NCBI RefSeq assembly: GCF_001723305.1
Contig: NZ_LPWF01000033.1
Location: 38,919-102,918 of the forward strand
Origin: Methyloceanibacter superfactus
GTDB taxonomy: Bacteria; Pseudomonadota; Alphaproteobacteria; Rhizobiales; Methyloligellaceae
Reading direction: 5' to 3'
DNA: 64,000 nt
The notes under the pieces are model-generated. The model ran no database searches, was not told where the DNA came from, and saw nothing but the letters and a program-made list of their open reading frames with translations. Positions within the stretch are counted from its first letter, which is position 1, and each line of letters begins with the position of its first letter. Below, piece after piece: positions 1 to 9,420 of the stretch. The position numbers and the translations under genes were made by a program.

Positions 1-1
1 C

Positions 2-418
2 TACGCGCTGATCGCGGTGACGCTGTTCATCGTCGTCTTTTCGCTGTGGACGCCGTTCCTCCATCCGGAGATCGCCGCGCGCTGGTTCTCCCCCGGCAAC
101 ATGGTGATGTTCTCGCCCGTGCCGCTGCTCACCGCAGTCGCCGTTCTCGGCCTGTGGCGCGGCATTTCCACCCGCCAGCGCTACGCGCCCTTCCTGTGGG
201 GCGCCGCCATCTTCCTGCTCTGCTATATCGGGCTGGCGATCAGCCTGTTCCCCTACATCATCCCGCCGGACATCACGATCTGGCAGGCCGCCGCCGCACC
301 CGACTCGCAGCTCTTCATGCTGTACGGCGCGGTTCCGCTCCTGCCGATCATCCTCGGCTACACGGCCTATTCCTATTACGTGCTGTGGGATGCGCCGGAG
401 AGTGACGCCTACCACTAG
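2..418 (+). CDS. cydB: Cytochrome bd ubiquinol oxidase subunit II, C-terminal part (CydB/CioB)
   Basis: The 138 residues seen are the C-terminal end of a membrane protein cut by the window edge. They hold about four hydrophobic helices, a charged loop (RGISTRQRYAPF) and the closing helix GYTAYSYYVLWD, which is typical of subunit II of bd-type quinol oxidase. This enzyme reduces O2 with quinol electrons in the inner membrane and works with CydA, which should lie just upstream outside the window. No cydX-like small gene follows; the next gene is on the other strand. Whether it is a CydB or a cyanide-insensitive CioB cannot be told from the tail alone. Confidence 0.85.
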   Translation, partial: YALIAVTLFIVVFSLWTPFLHPEIAARWFSPGNMVMFSPVPLLTAVAVLGLWRGISTRQRYAPFLWGAAIFLLCYIGLAISLFPYIIPPDITIWQAAAAPDSQLFMLYGAVPLLPIILGYTAYSYYVLWDAPESDAYH

Positions 419-424
419 GCGACG

Positions 425-1587
425 TCACCGCGTCCCGGCCAGGTCCTTCTGCTTCAGCCGCCGCTTGAGCAGCATGATCTTGCCGTAAGCCTGATGGATG
501 CGGTTGCGCGAGATGCGCCCTTCGCACACGGCCTTGGCGATGGCCGCGTGCACGCGCTCGCCGAGGTCCGGGTCGCTCGCTTCCACATTGGAGAACACGA
601 TGATGTCGATGCCGGCGTTGATTGCCTTCACCGCCAGGTCCTCGCGCGTGTAGCCGCGCACCGCGCCCATCTCCATGTCGTCGCTGATGACGACACCGTG
701 GAAGTCGATCCACTTTTTATTGCGCACGCCCGCACTGTCTTCGCCGACAGCGACGTGGGCATGCCTTCTATGTCGCTGAAGCGCGGATGGTAGAGATGCC
801 CGATCATCACCGCGTCGAGCTTTCCTGATGCGGCAAGCCGGCGGTAGGGCTCGAGCTCCACCTCGCGCCAGGTCTCCGACACGTCCGCCAGCGCTTTGTG
901 ACTGTCGACGCGGCTTGAGCCGTGGCCGGGGAAGTGCTTGGCCACGGGCACCACATTCGCCGCGCGATGCGCCTCGATGAAGGCGCCAGCCAGCGCCGTC
1001 ACCGTATCGGGGTCGTCACTGAAGCTCCGCCCCCGCCCCCCGATCACCGGGTTGTGCGGATTGAGGTTGAGATCGACCACGGGGCCGAAATTCATGTTGA
1101 AGCCGGCATCGGCCAACTCCGCCGCCATCTTGTCGTAGAGACGCCGCGCCGCGCCGGGCACGGCGTAGCTCGGATTCCGCCCCACGGCCTGCGCCGAGGG
1201 ATAGCGTGTGAACCCGTTCCAACTGTTGAGCCGCTGCACCTTGCCGCCTTCCTGGTCGACGGCGATGAACGGCCGCGGGTTGGAATGGGCGTTGCGCAAA
1301 TAGGCGATAAGATTCTTCAACTCGCCCGCCGACCGGATATTCTCCGGGAACAGCACCACGCCGCCGATCAGGCCCTTGTTCAGCTGATCGCGCACGGCGA
1401 TGACGCCGGCGTCCTTCTCGTCGTCGCCGGGAAACCCCACCATGATCATCTGCCCGATCATCGCCGACAGCCGGGGCGAGCCGCAGCCGCTCGGCAGCGG
1501 CGCGGCGCCAACCGCCGTCACGCTCGGCAGATGCAGCGGCGCGAGGAGGACGGCGAGGATAACGAGGAAGAAACGGGGGAAGGACAT
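425..1587 (-). CDS. nagZ: Beta-N-acetylhexosaminidase NagZ-like (glycoside hydrolase family 3), frameshifted
   Basis: The locus encodes a family 3 glycosidase that removes N-acetylglucosamine from muropeptide or other chitin-like substrates. An N-terminal hydrophobic segment (about residues 5-25) looks like a signal peptide, so this copy may be periplasmic, unlike classical cytosolic NagZ. Family motifs are DQEGG near residue 111, KHFPGHG at 217-223 followed by His230, and VISDDMEMGA, which carries the nucleophile Asp. The last motif lies in a second frame: the frame breaks near position 728, and one missing base restores SLSAKTVRA-VRNKKWIDFHG. With that base the protein would be about 387 residues, a normal length. 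A sequencing deletion is more likely than a decayed gene. Confidence 0.85.
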
Positions 1588-1678
1588 GTGCCGGTGGGTT
1601 TAGGGACGAAATCTGCCGCGATTGTGAATAAACTCGGCCGCGGGTAAAGGACGAACGGGTCGCGGAGGGAAAGGCCCC

Positions 1679-2283
1679 ATGCACAGTAGCATCTTGAGGT
1701 CCCTGTCAGGGGCATGCGTCGCCGTGGCGCTTCTTGCGGTCCCGGCCTTCGCCGAGCCAGAGGCTCCGGCCGAGGAGGAAGATCCGGACGCGACGCTCGT
1801 TCAAAGCCTGTTGGGCAAGACCTATGACGGTGAGCTTCCCATCGAGGGCTGGACCGATTTTGGCGGCGGCCTCGTCTCGCCACCAATCTATGTTCATCTC
1901 TATCGGCGCGAGGAGGACGGCACGTCCCTGGTGCTCACCAGCAAATTGTCGTCGGGAACCCACGAGGTGACCGATGCGCTGATCATCTCCAAGCCGTGGA
2001 AGGCTACGCCATCTCCATCGCCTGCACCCAAGGCGACGACTTCACGCTGCGCTTCATCGGCGACGCAAGAGGCCCGGAGGACAGGGAATGGTGGACCGAG
2101 GTCCGCCGCGCCTGGGCGATCGAGCTCCCACCAAAGCCCAAAGCCAAGGCTGAGACCGAGGCCGAGGCCGAGACCGCGTCCAAGAGTGAAGCCAAAGCGG
2201 AAGGCGACGCCGCCGAGCCCGCGCCCGGCAAGATCGCCAAGACCGACACCAAGGGCGTCAGGTGCACCAACCCGAACTGGTAG
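1679..2283 (+). CDS. Secreted hypothetical protein with Lys/Ala/Glu-rich tail, frameshifted
   Basis: The family is not recognised. The first frame starts with a clear signal peptide (MHSSILRSLSGACVAVALLA, cleavage after AFA) and an acidic stretch, then a folded part (YDGELPIEGWTDFGGGLVSP). The reading shifts near 1995, where one missing base joins DALIISKP to VEGYAISIACTQGDDF in the next frame. The C-terminal third is a Lys/Ala/Glu repeat-like tract (KAKAETEAEAETASKSEAKA) ending VRCTNPNW. Restored length is about 201 residues. It is divergent from nagZ and is followed 38 bp later by a DUF1772 gene. Periplasmic location is inferred from the signal peptide only. Confidence 0.6.
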
Positions 2284-2321
2284 AAGACTAAGAAGACCGC
2301 AGGGACGGGGAGGCCCCAGGC

Positions 2322-2822
2322 TTGGATCGACTCATATTCGTGCTGACACTCTTGGCGGCGCTCGGCACCGGACTGCTCGCCGGCAATTTCTTCGCCTTCT
2401 CGGCCTATCTGATGCGCGCGCTCGCCGGCCTCTCGGCCGAGCGCGGCATCGTCGCTATGCAGGCGATCACCGCGGCGATCAAGAGCCTCGCCTTCCTCGT
2501 CCTGTTCTTCGGCACCGCGGTGCTCTGCGCCGTGCTGGCAGGGCTCGCCCTTCTTACCTGGGGCGAGCCCGGCTCAGGCTACCGCCTCGCAGGTACGTTA
2601 CTCTTTCTCTTGGGCGCCTTCCCGGTGACCATGCTGATCCACGCGCCGCTCAACACCCGTCTCGCTGTCGCCTCGCCCGACGCCAAGGAAGGCCGCGATC
2701 TGTGGAAGCGGTTCCTGTCGTCTTGGGGCGCGTGGAACCATGTGCGCTCGCTCACCGCGTTTCTCGCTTGCGCCGCGCTGATCCTGGCGCTCGCGGCAAG
2801 CGGCAACCCCTTCACCCACTAG
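2322..2822 (+). CDS. DUF1772 family membrane protein
   Basis: A 166-residue protein with four predicted transmembrane helices and the DUF1772 (anthrone-oxygenase-like) layout: a first helix with LLAGNFFAFSAYLMRAL, a central helix pair, and the conserved loop HAPLNTRLAV followed by a Trp-rich segment (WKRFLSSWGAWNHVRS). The start used is TTG at 2322, preceded by a purine-rich GGGACGGGGAGG ribosome site. Members are uncharacterised inner-membrane proteins in bacteria, and the relation to fungal anthrone oxygenase is by sequence only. It is convergent with the GH25-like gene downstream, with only a few bases between the stops. Function unknown. Confidence 0.75.
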   Translation: MDRLIFVLTLLAALGTGLLAGNFFAFSAYLMRALAGLSAERGIVAMQAITAAIKSLAFLVLFFGTAVLCAVLAGLALLTWGEPGSGYRLAGTLLFLLGAFPVTMLIHAPLNTRLAVASPDAKEGRDLWKRFLSSWGAWNHVRSLTAFLACAALILALAASGNPFTH

Positions 2823-2830
2823 CGCATGCA

Positions 2831-4049
2831 TCAGCGCGGGCAGACCGCGCTCCGCCGCGCCGCCTGGTCCTTGATATAGGTGGGCTTGTGCGCGAACGAC
2901 CTCGACAGATTGTCGACCATGGTCCAGCCGTCGAAACGGCCGTCGTCGTCATAGTCCACGCGCACGAGGACGCCGTTGCTCTCGCCGACGCGCGCCGTGT
3001 TGGCGTAGCAGATCTGCGCCACGAGCCCACGCCCGAGACGCGGCTCGCACTCGATATAGGGACGGCCGCAATGGGCGGTGCTTGCCAGCGGTCCCGGCGG
3101 CAGCGCGCCGGTGGCGCGGATCAGCGCATCGCCGTTACAGGCGAAGCGGCGCTGATTGAAGATCGCGACCGTGCGCGCCTTCGGCACCGCATAAGGTCCT
3201 TCGCGCGTCCAGAAGCCGATCGACTGGCCGGCGAAAGCCGCGTTCTGGATGTCGGTGTCGAGCGGCAGCCCGCCTTTGCATTTGCCGCCGGCTCTCGCTG
3301 CGAACCAGCGCGTGTCGGTCCAGTTCTGGAAGAGATGCCACTGGCCTGAATTGTGGAAGGCCGTCGAGCCGCCGAAGGAGCGCGACGCCGACAGCCAGGT
3401 GAAATCGATCAGCCTGTGATGCTTGAGCAGCATGAGCGCATCGCCGCTGCCATAGGCCCCTACCAGATAACCGGCGCTGCGCAGATTGCGGTTCACCACC
3501 GTGAAATACTCGACCATCTTTTTGGCGGTCGCCGCGTCGCTGCGGTCGAAATTGAAGTCGACACCGAAATAGATGGCGGTGTTGGCGGGCTGGCCGAGCG
3601 CCCGGGCCTGCGCCACGGCGGCGCGTGAATCGAGCTCCGCTTCCGTCTTGGTCGAATGCGGCGGGCTCGCGGCCTTCGCGCAATTGGCGTCCTTGAGCGT
3701 GAACAGCCGGCCGCGGCTGTCGAAGCTCTTGCCTTGGAACTTGTATTTGCTGCTGGAAAGATATTGGTAGATCGACAGCACCGCGAAGCCATGGTCGAGG
3801 ATCGCGTCGATCTCGCTCCCCGGTTGCCCCGCCAGACCGTTGTCGATGAGCCGCTTGCCCCGCCATTGGGCGCAGCGGCCGAGATAGCGCCCGATCACCT
3901 CGACGCCGCCGCGCGCAGCTCCGGCAGATGCGGCATCACGTTGTGGGAGGTGTCGATGATGGCGATGCGGCCGGCATCGTCATTGGCCGCAGCGCGAACG
4001 GCGCCAGCAGGAGCGTCATCATCAGCAAAGCCGTGCCGTAACGGACCAA
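2831..4049 (-). CDS. Secreted DUF1906 glycoside-hydrolase-25-like protein, frameshifted near N-terminus
   Basis: The main frame (2831-3898) begins in the middle of a domain, at IGRYLGRCAQWRGKRLI, and continues through AVLSIYQYLSS, TAIYFGVDFNFD and YLVGAYGSGDALMLL. These are hallmarks of the DUF1906 (Rv2525c-like) TIM-barrel related to lysozyme-like GH25 enzymes. The missing barrel start, GRIAIIDTSHNVMPHLPELR, is in another frame just upstream. A hydrophobic signal-like segment (YGTALLMMTLLLAPFAL) is in a third frame and could start at TTG 4049 behind AGAGGA-like bases. Two one-base breaks (near 3905 and between about 3960 and 4000) explain this. It is likely secreted and acts on cell-wall or polysaccharide. 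Catalytic activity is not proven for the family. Confidence 0.7.
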
Positions 4050-4153
4050 GTGCGCGAAATCCTCTTTCAGGAGCGAATCTGCCCCGAACGGGTGGTCGAA
4101 TCGTGGCCAAGCTACAAGCCTGGACTCGAGGGTCAAGCCATTGAGCCCTCGCG

Positions 4154-4807
4154 CTATTCCCAGGCCGGCACCTTTTCGTCCGCCGCGAGCCCCGTCATCG
4201 CCGCCTCCAGCGCGGTGACGCAGGCCACGCGGTCGCCCGTCCCGTGCAGCGTCTCGCCGACGCTGACGATGCAATTGAACGGCACCGGCAGCATAGAGCC
4301 CTTGGGCAGCACCTTGCCGAGCCCGTGCATGAACACCGGGATGACCGGCACGTGCGGCCGCGCGCAGGCCAAATGCCCGATGCCTTTCTTGAAGGCTTGC
4401 AGGGCTTCCGGGGCGCCGCGCGATCCTTCCGGGAACAGCACGAGGATGTCGCCGCGGTCGAGCGCCGCCTCGCATCCCGCCAGCGGGTTGCCTTTTAGCC
4501 CGCCGCCCCGGACCACCGGAATGATGCCGATGATGTTCTTGGCGAACCAGCCGAACATGCCCGACGTGGCGAAATAGTCGGCCGCCGCGACGGGCCGCAG
4601 GCGCGGCAGCAATTTCAACGGCATCAGCGACATCAGCGCCAGCGTGTCGAGATGGGAATTGTGATTGGCCGCGAGCACGGCGGGGCCGTCCTTCGGCAGG
4701 CGCTCGCGGTGGCGCACCGTGAGACCGATCGCCACCAGGATCACCGCGCGCACCACGACCGCGAAGAACAGGAAGCGCAAGACTCTGTTGAGCGGGCTCT
4801 GGTTCAT
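4154..4807 (-). CDS. 1-acyl-sn-glycerol-3-phosphate acyltransferase (PlsC family)
   Basis: A PlsC-family acyltransferase of 217 residues that transfers an acyl chain to lysophosphatidic acid or a related lysophospholipid at the inner membrane. Motif [10 protein letters not shown] (catalytic His and Asp), motif III, FPEGSRG, and motif IV, VPVIPVF, are all present after an N-terminal membrane helix. I prefer the start at 4807 ([12 protein letters not shown]) over the in-frame start at 4903, because the extra 32 residues lie inside the neighbouring CdsA gene and are low-complexity. It follows the CdsA-like gene by 10 bp in the same direction, so the three lipid genes likely form one operon. Confidence 0.85.
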   Translation of the reverse strand: MNQSPLNRVLRFLFFAVVVRAVILVAIGLTVRHRERLPKDGPAVLAANHNSHLDTLALMSLMPLKLLPRLRPVAAADYFATSGMFGWFAKNIIGIIPVVRGGGLKGNPLAGCEAALDRGDILVLFPEGSRGAPEALQAFKKGIGHLACARPHVPVIPVFMHGLGKVLPKGSMLPVPFNCIVSVGETLHGTGDRVACVTALEAAMTGLAADEKVPAWE

Positions 4808-4817
4808 GGGCCGCGCC

Positions 4818-5762
4818 TCATGGCGTGAAGAAATAGCGGAAGAAGTGGAAGAAAGCGGGCGCCGCATAGGTGAGGCTATCGACCCGGTCGAGAATGCCGC
4901 CATGGCCGGGGATCAGACCGCCGGTGTCCTTGACGCCGAGATCGCGCTTCACCGCCGAGATGGTGATGTCGCCGAGGAAGCCGGCGATACCGAGCACGGC
5001 GCCGGCCAGCGCCGACCATTGCCAATTCATCGGCGTGAGATAGGGGCCGAGGGCCGCGGCCAGCAGCACCGTCGTCAACACCCCGCCGGCGAGGCCTTCC
5101 CACGTCTTCTTGGGGCTGACCAGCGGCGTCACCTTGTGCCGGCCGAACAGCTTGCCCCAGGTGTATTGCGCCACGTCGTTGAACTGGGTGAGCACCACGA
5201 GGAAGAACAAGAGCCCGACGCCGCCGGCGACCGGGTTGTAGACCTCGCCCGAGACCAGCAGCATCGCCATGTGGCTCAGGCAGAACACGGTCAGCATCAG
5301 CCCCCAGGAGAGCGTGCCCACCGCGCGCAAGAAACCTTGCGTGTCGCCACGCAGCGCCATGAGCGCCGGGAAGAACAGGAACATCCACACCGGCACGAAC
5401 ACGATGAACATCGTGTACCAATCGTCCGCCGCCCAATAATACTGAATGGGAATGGCGAGATAGGCGAACAGCAGAAGGCCGCGGTCGATGCGCCGCGTCG
5501 GGATCAGCGAGAGATATTCCTTCAGCGCCAGATAGGAGATGAAGGCGAGGAAGACGATCGCCGCCGTCTGGCTCAAGACGATCGCGAGCGTGAAGGCGCC
5601 GATCATCCACCACCACGACGCGGTGCGGTCGATCAGCTCGCTATAGCGGCCGGGCCACCGCCAGTGCAGAAACAGCACCAGCAGCGTGGCGGCGAGGAGC
5701 AGACCCCACACCCCGGCTGTGGCGACGACCACATGCTCCGGCAAGCCGAACATCATATTCAT
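4818..5762 (-). CDS. Phosphatidate cytidylyltransferase-like membrane protein (CdsA family)
   Basis: A 314-residue polytopic membrane protein with about eight helices. It ends in the CDP-diglyceride synthetase signature, read here as [20 protein letters not shown] followed by GILDRVDSL; the KxxxDxGxxxPGHGGxxDRxD pattern is complete. The family makes CDP-diacylglycerol from CTP and phosphatidic acid. Its place between a CDP-alcohol phosphatidyltransferase and a PlsC enzyme resembles the E. coli ynbA-ynbB arrangement. It may therefore be a second, dedicated CDP-lipid synthase rather than the housekeeping CdsA, which in Rhizobiales usually lies in the frr-uppS-cdsA-dxr cluster. That role is inference. 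Confidence 0.85.
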   Translation of the reverse strand: MNMMFGLPEHVVVATAGVWGLLLAATLLVLFLHWRWPGRYSELIDRTASWWWMIGAFTLAIVLSQTAAIVFLAFISYLALKEYLSLIPTRRIDRGLLLFAYLAIPIQYYWAADDWYTMFIVFVPVWMFLFFPALMALRGDTQGFLRAVGTLSWGLMLTVFCLSHMAMLLVSGEVYNPVAGGVGLLFFLVVLTQFNDVAQYTWGKLFGRHKVTPLVSPKKTWEGLAGGVLTTVLLAAALGPYLTPMNWQWSALAGAVLGIAGFLGDITISAVKRDLGVKDTGGLIPGHGGILDRVDSLTYAAPAFFHFFRYFFTP

Positions 5763-5772
5763 GGCGACGGAC

Positions 5773-6383
5773 TCATTCTGCGCTGCTTTCGGCGACGATG
5801 GCCCGCGCGCGGTTGACGACGGTCACGGCGGACAGCGCCAGCAGAATGGCGAGGTAGACGCTCGACCATGATCCGGGCGCAAAGCCGATGCCGACCAGCA
5901 CCGCCAGCAAGCCGAAGGCGAAGGCGCGGTCGCTCTTGCCGAGCGGCCCGTCATAGCGGCGTGGCGCCTTGATGAGAGGTCCGAGCGCGCCGGCCATCTC
6001 GGCGATGATGCCGGCCACCACCACAGTCGCCACGAGGCTCCCATCGATGCCGGGGATGAGCGCGAAGGGGAGATAGAGCATCGCGTCGGCGATGACGTCC
6101 GACAGCTCGTTGAGCACGGCGCCGCTCGTGCTCGCCTGGCCGTGCTCCTTGGCCATCAGCCCGTCAATGGCGTTGAGCGCCATGCGGACGAACAGCGTGA
6201 CCGGCAGCACCAGCCAGGGCAGGGCGGCGCCGGGCTGAAACGCCAGCCACGCGCCTTGAGCCGCGCTCACGCCAGCGCCGCGGCCGTGACCCCGTTGGCG
6301 GTAACGCCGGCGCGCACCAGCCACGCGGCGATGGGGCGCAAGCAGGCCTGAAACTTCGGCTTCAGATCGTAGATGGTGGCCAA
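5773..6383 (-). CDS. CDP-alcohol phosphatidyltransferase family protein, frameshifted
   Basis: A membrane transferase that displaces CMP from a CDP-lipid with an alcohol. The signature is present as IDGLMAKEHGQASTSGAVLN followed by ELSDVIAD, matching DG-x2-A-R-x8-G-x3-D-x3-D except that Lys replaces the usual Arg. The N-terminal segment TIYDLKPKFQACLRPIAAWL lies in another frame and joins the rest near 6268 if one base is restored. A TTG at 6383 gives MATIYDLKPKFQ and a protein of about 203 residues. It is first in a run with the CdsA-like and PlsC genes (11 and 10 bp gaps). The alcohol acceptor is unknown. Confidence 0.75.
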
Positions 6384-6442
6384 GCGGTCAGCCTTGCATC
6401 TGCCTTTGGGAAAAGCACCTGGAGAAGGTCACTCGAAGGAGG

Positions 6443-7969
6443 CTAGCGAACCCAGTCGACGGCAAAGAATATCAGAGCGGCTAGCCCAGCGGCAGACGGC
6501 ACGGTGATGGCCCAGGCGGCCACGATGCCCATGAAATGCGACCGGCGCACCAGCTTGCGGCGGCGCAGTTCGTCCTGATCGGCGAGCGAGAATCGCCGCT
6601 GCGGCTGGTTGCGCTTATGGGTGCGGATATAGTGCCGCCGCCGCCGGCTATGAGTCGTGTAATACTCGCGGAAGAAGCCGACGCCGAACACCGCGCCGAC
6701 CACGATATGCGTCGTCGACACCGGCAGTCCGAGCTGCGAGGCGACGAGCACCGTGAGCGCCGCGGCGAGCGCCACGCAGAAGGCGCGCATCGGATTCATC
6801 TTGGTGATCTGCTCGCCGACGATCCGCACGATGCGCGGGCCGAACAGGAACAGGCCGAGGCTGATGCCGACGGCGCCGATCAGCATCACCCAGAACGGCA
6901 CGCCGACCTGGCTGCTGAGCGCTCCCGTAGTCGCGCTGTTGAGGATTGCCGCCAAGGGACCCACGGCATTGGCCACGTCGTTGGAGCCGTGGGCGAAGGA
7001 CAGCAGCGCCGCCGAGCAGATCAGCGGCAGGTTGAACAGCTGCCGCAAAGCCTGGTTGCGGTTCTCCATGCCGCGCGACTTGGTGCGCACCCAAGGCTTC
7101 GCCGCCAGATAGACCAGGGCGAAGACGAGGATGCTGATCGTCGCCAGCGCCGGGAAGCCGGGGTGCCAAATATGCTTCAAGCCCTTGGTGACGAGATAGG
7201 CGGCGAAGATCGCCGCCAGCAGCGCCACCAGCACGGGGACCCAGCGCCGCGCCGCGCCGATCTTGTCCTCTTGATAGATGAGATTGACCTTGATGAAGGC
7301 GAGGAAGCCCGCGGCGATGACGCCGCCGATCACCGGCGAGATCAGCCAGCTGACGAAGATCGACGACACGACGACCCAGTCGACCACGCCGAAGCCCACC
7401 GCCGCGACGCCGGCACCCAGCACGCCGCCGACGATGGCGTGGGTGGTCGACACCGGCGCGCCGAGAAACGTGGCGAGATGCACCCACAGCGCCGAGGCGA
7501 GCAGCGCCGACATCATCACCCACACGAACACGCCCGCGTCCGGCACGAGCGCCGGATCGATGATGCCCTTGGAGATGGTCTCGACCACGTTGCCGCCCGC
7601 AATCAGCGCGCCGGCGCATTCGAAGATCGCGGCGATGACGAGCGCGCCGGTCATGGTCAGCGCGCGGGCGCCAACCGCCGGACCCACATTGTTGGCCACA
7701 TCGTTGGCGCCGATGGTCAGCGCCATATAGCCGCCGATCACCGCGGCCATGATCATCAATATGCTGTGCTGCTCGACGCCAATCTGAGTGCTGGCCAGCG
7801 CGCCGGCCGTGGCGAGAAAGAGGAGCGCGATGCCGACGGCGACGCGGTTGCGCGAGACGGCGCGCGTCGCGTCTTCCAGACGCTCGATCTTGCGGAGATC
7901 CTTGTCGAGCGAGGATTTGCGAATCCCGCTCACCCGTACGGCCGCCGCATTCTCGTCGCGCGTTGTCAT
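6443..7969 (-). CDS. pit: Inorganic phosphate transporter, Pit family
   Basis: A 508-residue permease with about eleven membrane helices. The Pit signature occurs twice, as expected for the internally duplicated family: GANDVANNVGPAVGARAL in the first half and GSNDVANAVGPLAAI in the second. It should take up metal-phosphate at low affinity with protons or sodium. It has a hydrophilic N-terminal extension of about 45 charged residues before the first helix and an Arg-rich cytoplasmic loop (TTHSRRRRHYIRTHKRNQPQ) near residue 440, a place where Pit proteins are often variable. No DUF47 regulator gene adjoins it. It appears to be a single-gene unit. Confidence 0.9.
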   Translation of the reverse strand: MTTRDENAAAVRVSGIRKSSLDKDLRKIERLEDATRAVSRNRVAVGIALLFLATAGALASTQIGVEQHSILMIMAAVIGGYMALTIGANDVANNVGPAVGARALTMTGALVIAAIFECAGALIAGGNVVETISKGIIDPALVPDAGVFVWVMMSALLASALWVHLATFLGAPVSTTHAIVGGVLGAGVAAVGFGVVDWVVVSSIFVSWLISPVIGGVIAAGFLAFIKVNLIYQEDKIGAARRWVPVLVALLAAIFAAYLVTKGLKHIWHPGFPALATISILVFALVYLAAKPWVRTKSRGMENRNQALRQLFNLPLICSAALLSFAHGSNDVANAVGPLAAILNSATTGALSSQVGVPFWVMLIGAVGISLGLFLFGPRIVRIVGEQITKMNPMRAFCVALAAALTVLVASQLGLPVSTTHIVVGAVFGVGFFREYYTTHSRRRRHYIRTHKRNQPQRRFSLADQDELRRRKLVRRSHFMGIVAAWAITVPSAAGLAALIFFAVDWVR

Positions 7970-8085
7970 GAGAGTCAGGCCCCCGGGTCCCCTAGGGTGA
8001 GGTCATAGGGGGTCTGGGGGACGGCCACAACTCCGCCCGGCCGTTCGTCCCGGCTTTTCACCGCCTGGCTTGGAAATCGTCGCCC

Positions 8086-8507
8086 TCAGGCGCGCTTGAG
8101 GCTGGCAAAAATCCTGAGCACGTCCGCAAGTTGTGCCTCCCGGACCATGCCTGCGGCCTTATCCGGCGCCACCCATCGCAGCTTCCGGCTCTGCTTTTCC
8201 GGCCAATCCAGCCCCTGGCACCGCACCTCGAGCCCGAACACGTCGACATTGCAGCGGGTCCAGGAGAACAGATGCAGCCGCTTGGTGTAGTCGTAGGAAC
8301 CGAGCGGCTCGGGCGAGACGTCGCCCTCGCGCCGGCCTCCTCGAAGGCTTCCCGCGCGGCCATTTCGGCGTTGGTCATGTCGGGCTTGGCCCAGCCCTTG
8401 GGGATGGTCCAACGGCCCATGGCACGCGTGGTGATCAGCAGGACCAGGGGCCCGCTCTGCGTATTCACGAAGGGCAACGCGGCGACTTGCTTCATGGGCG
8501 TCTTCAT
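8086..8507 (-). CDS. NUDIX hydrolase, frameshifted
   Basis: The first frame gives MKTPMKQVAALPF, GRWTIPKGWAKPDMTNAEMA and then AAREAFEEAGA. This covers the Nudix box (G-x5-E-x7-REUxEExGU, with residues after the first Gly slightly divergent), which binds the metal and diphosphate. After EEAG the frame breaks near 8330, and the rest (REGDVSPEPLGSYDYTKRLH, then FGLEVRCQGLDWPEKQSRKL) lies in the next frame. One restored base gives about 140 residues, normal for the diadenosine/diphosphoinositol polyphosphate hydrolase group often annotated beside it. The substrate cannot be assigned. It lies alone between pit and the TesA-like gene. Confidence 0.75.
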
Positions 8508-8654
8508 AGGGCAAACCGGATGGCTGAGGGGGAGCGTGCACGCGGCCGCGTCTCTGCGCGTTCACTCCGATAGGGCGCGCCGGAATAGACTCAAATGTGG
8601 GAGGATCGCAACCGCGATCCACGTCGGGGAAGACGTCCTACCCATGAGCAAAGC

Positions 8655-9326
8655 CTAATCCTCCTCGCCCGACCCGGCGTCACCTCGCGCGCGCGCCAGC
8701 AGCTCTTCCACCTTCGGCAGCATATTTTCCACGATCTTTGCGACACCCTTACCATTGGGGTGGATGCCGTCTTTCTGCATCAGCCCGTCATTGAGCGCCG
8801 CGCCTTCCAAAAAGAACGGGTAGAGCAGCACGTCATAGTGCGCGGCGAGATCCGGATAGATCGCGCCGAACGCCGTCACATAGTCCTCCCCCATATTGCG
8901 CGGCGCTTCCATGCCGGCGAGCAGCACCGGCAGACCGCGCGCTTTGAGCTGCTCGATGATCTTGGCAAGCGCCGCCTTGGTCCCTTCGGGCGGAATGCCT
9001 TGCAGAGCGTCGTTGCCGCCGAGCTCGACGATCACCGCGCCCGCGTCGTCGGGAAGCGCCCAATCGAGGCGTTTCTCCGCGGCCGACGCCGTATCGCCCG
9101 AGACGCCCGCGTTCACGATCCTGACATCGGCCCCGCGCGCTTTCAGCGCCGCCTCGAGCTGCGCCGGGAAGGATTGGTTCTGCGGCAAGCCGTAGCCGGC
9201 GGTGAGGCTGTCGCCCAAAGCGACGATCACGGTCGGTTCGCCGTCGGCCGCGGACGCTTGCGGACCGGACGCGAAAATCAGGGCTGCGGCGACAAAGCCC
9301 ATGAGGCCTATGCGAACCATCATCAT
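8655..9326 (-). CDS. tesA: Arylesterase / TesA-like SGNH hydrolase
   Basis: A 223-residue periplasmic esterase of the SGNH/GDSL family. A signal peptide (MMMVRIGLMGFVAAALIFAS) precedes block I VALGDSLTAGYG (catalytic Ser), block II NAGVSGDTASA (oxyanion Gly), block III GGNDALQGIPP (Asn) and block V DGIHPNGKG (Asp and His). All catalytic positions are intact. The gene is divergent from a YbbA-type ATPase and its permease, the same tesA-ybbA-ybbP neighbourhood as in E. coli, which supports the assignment. The substrate range (acyl-CoA, aryl esters or lysophospholipid) is not predictable. It ends in an acidic tail (GDAGSGEED). Confidence 0.9.
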   Translation of the reverse strand: MMMVRIGLMGFVAAALIFASGPQASAADGEPTVIVALGDSLTAGYGLPQNQSFPAQLEAALKARGADVRIVNAGVSGDTASAAEKRLDWALPDDAGAVIVELGGNDALQGIPPEGTKAALAKIIEQLKARGLPVLLAGMEAPRNMGEDYVTAFGAIYPDLAAHYDVLLYPFFLEGAALNDGLMQKDGIHPNGKGVAKIVENMLPKVEELLARARGDAGSGEED

Positions 9327-9420
9327 TTCGACCTGTTTGCCCTTGTCTAATGCGGCTATGTCTAAAACGGCTATCTAACTTCTATCCTGCCATTCGCTTT
9401 TGACCGGTGACCTTCCTGCC

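Noticed and set aside
1679..3349. A 556-residue frame running through the secreted gene and DUF1772 region
   Set aside because: After the frameshift near 1995 it becomes Arg/Pro-rich noise overlapping two better supported genes.
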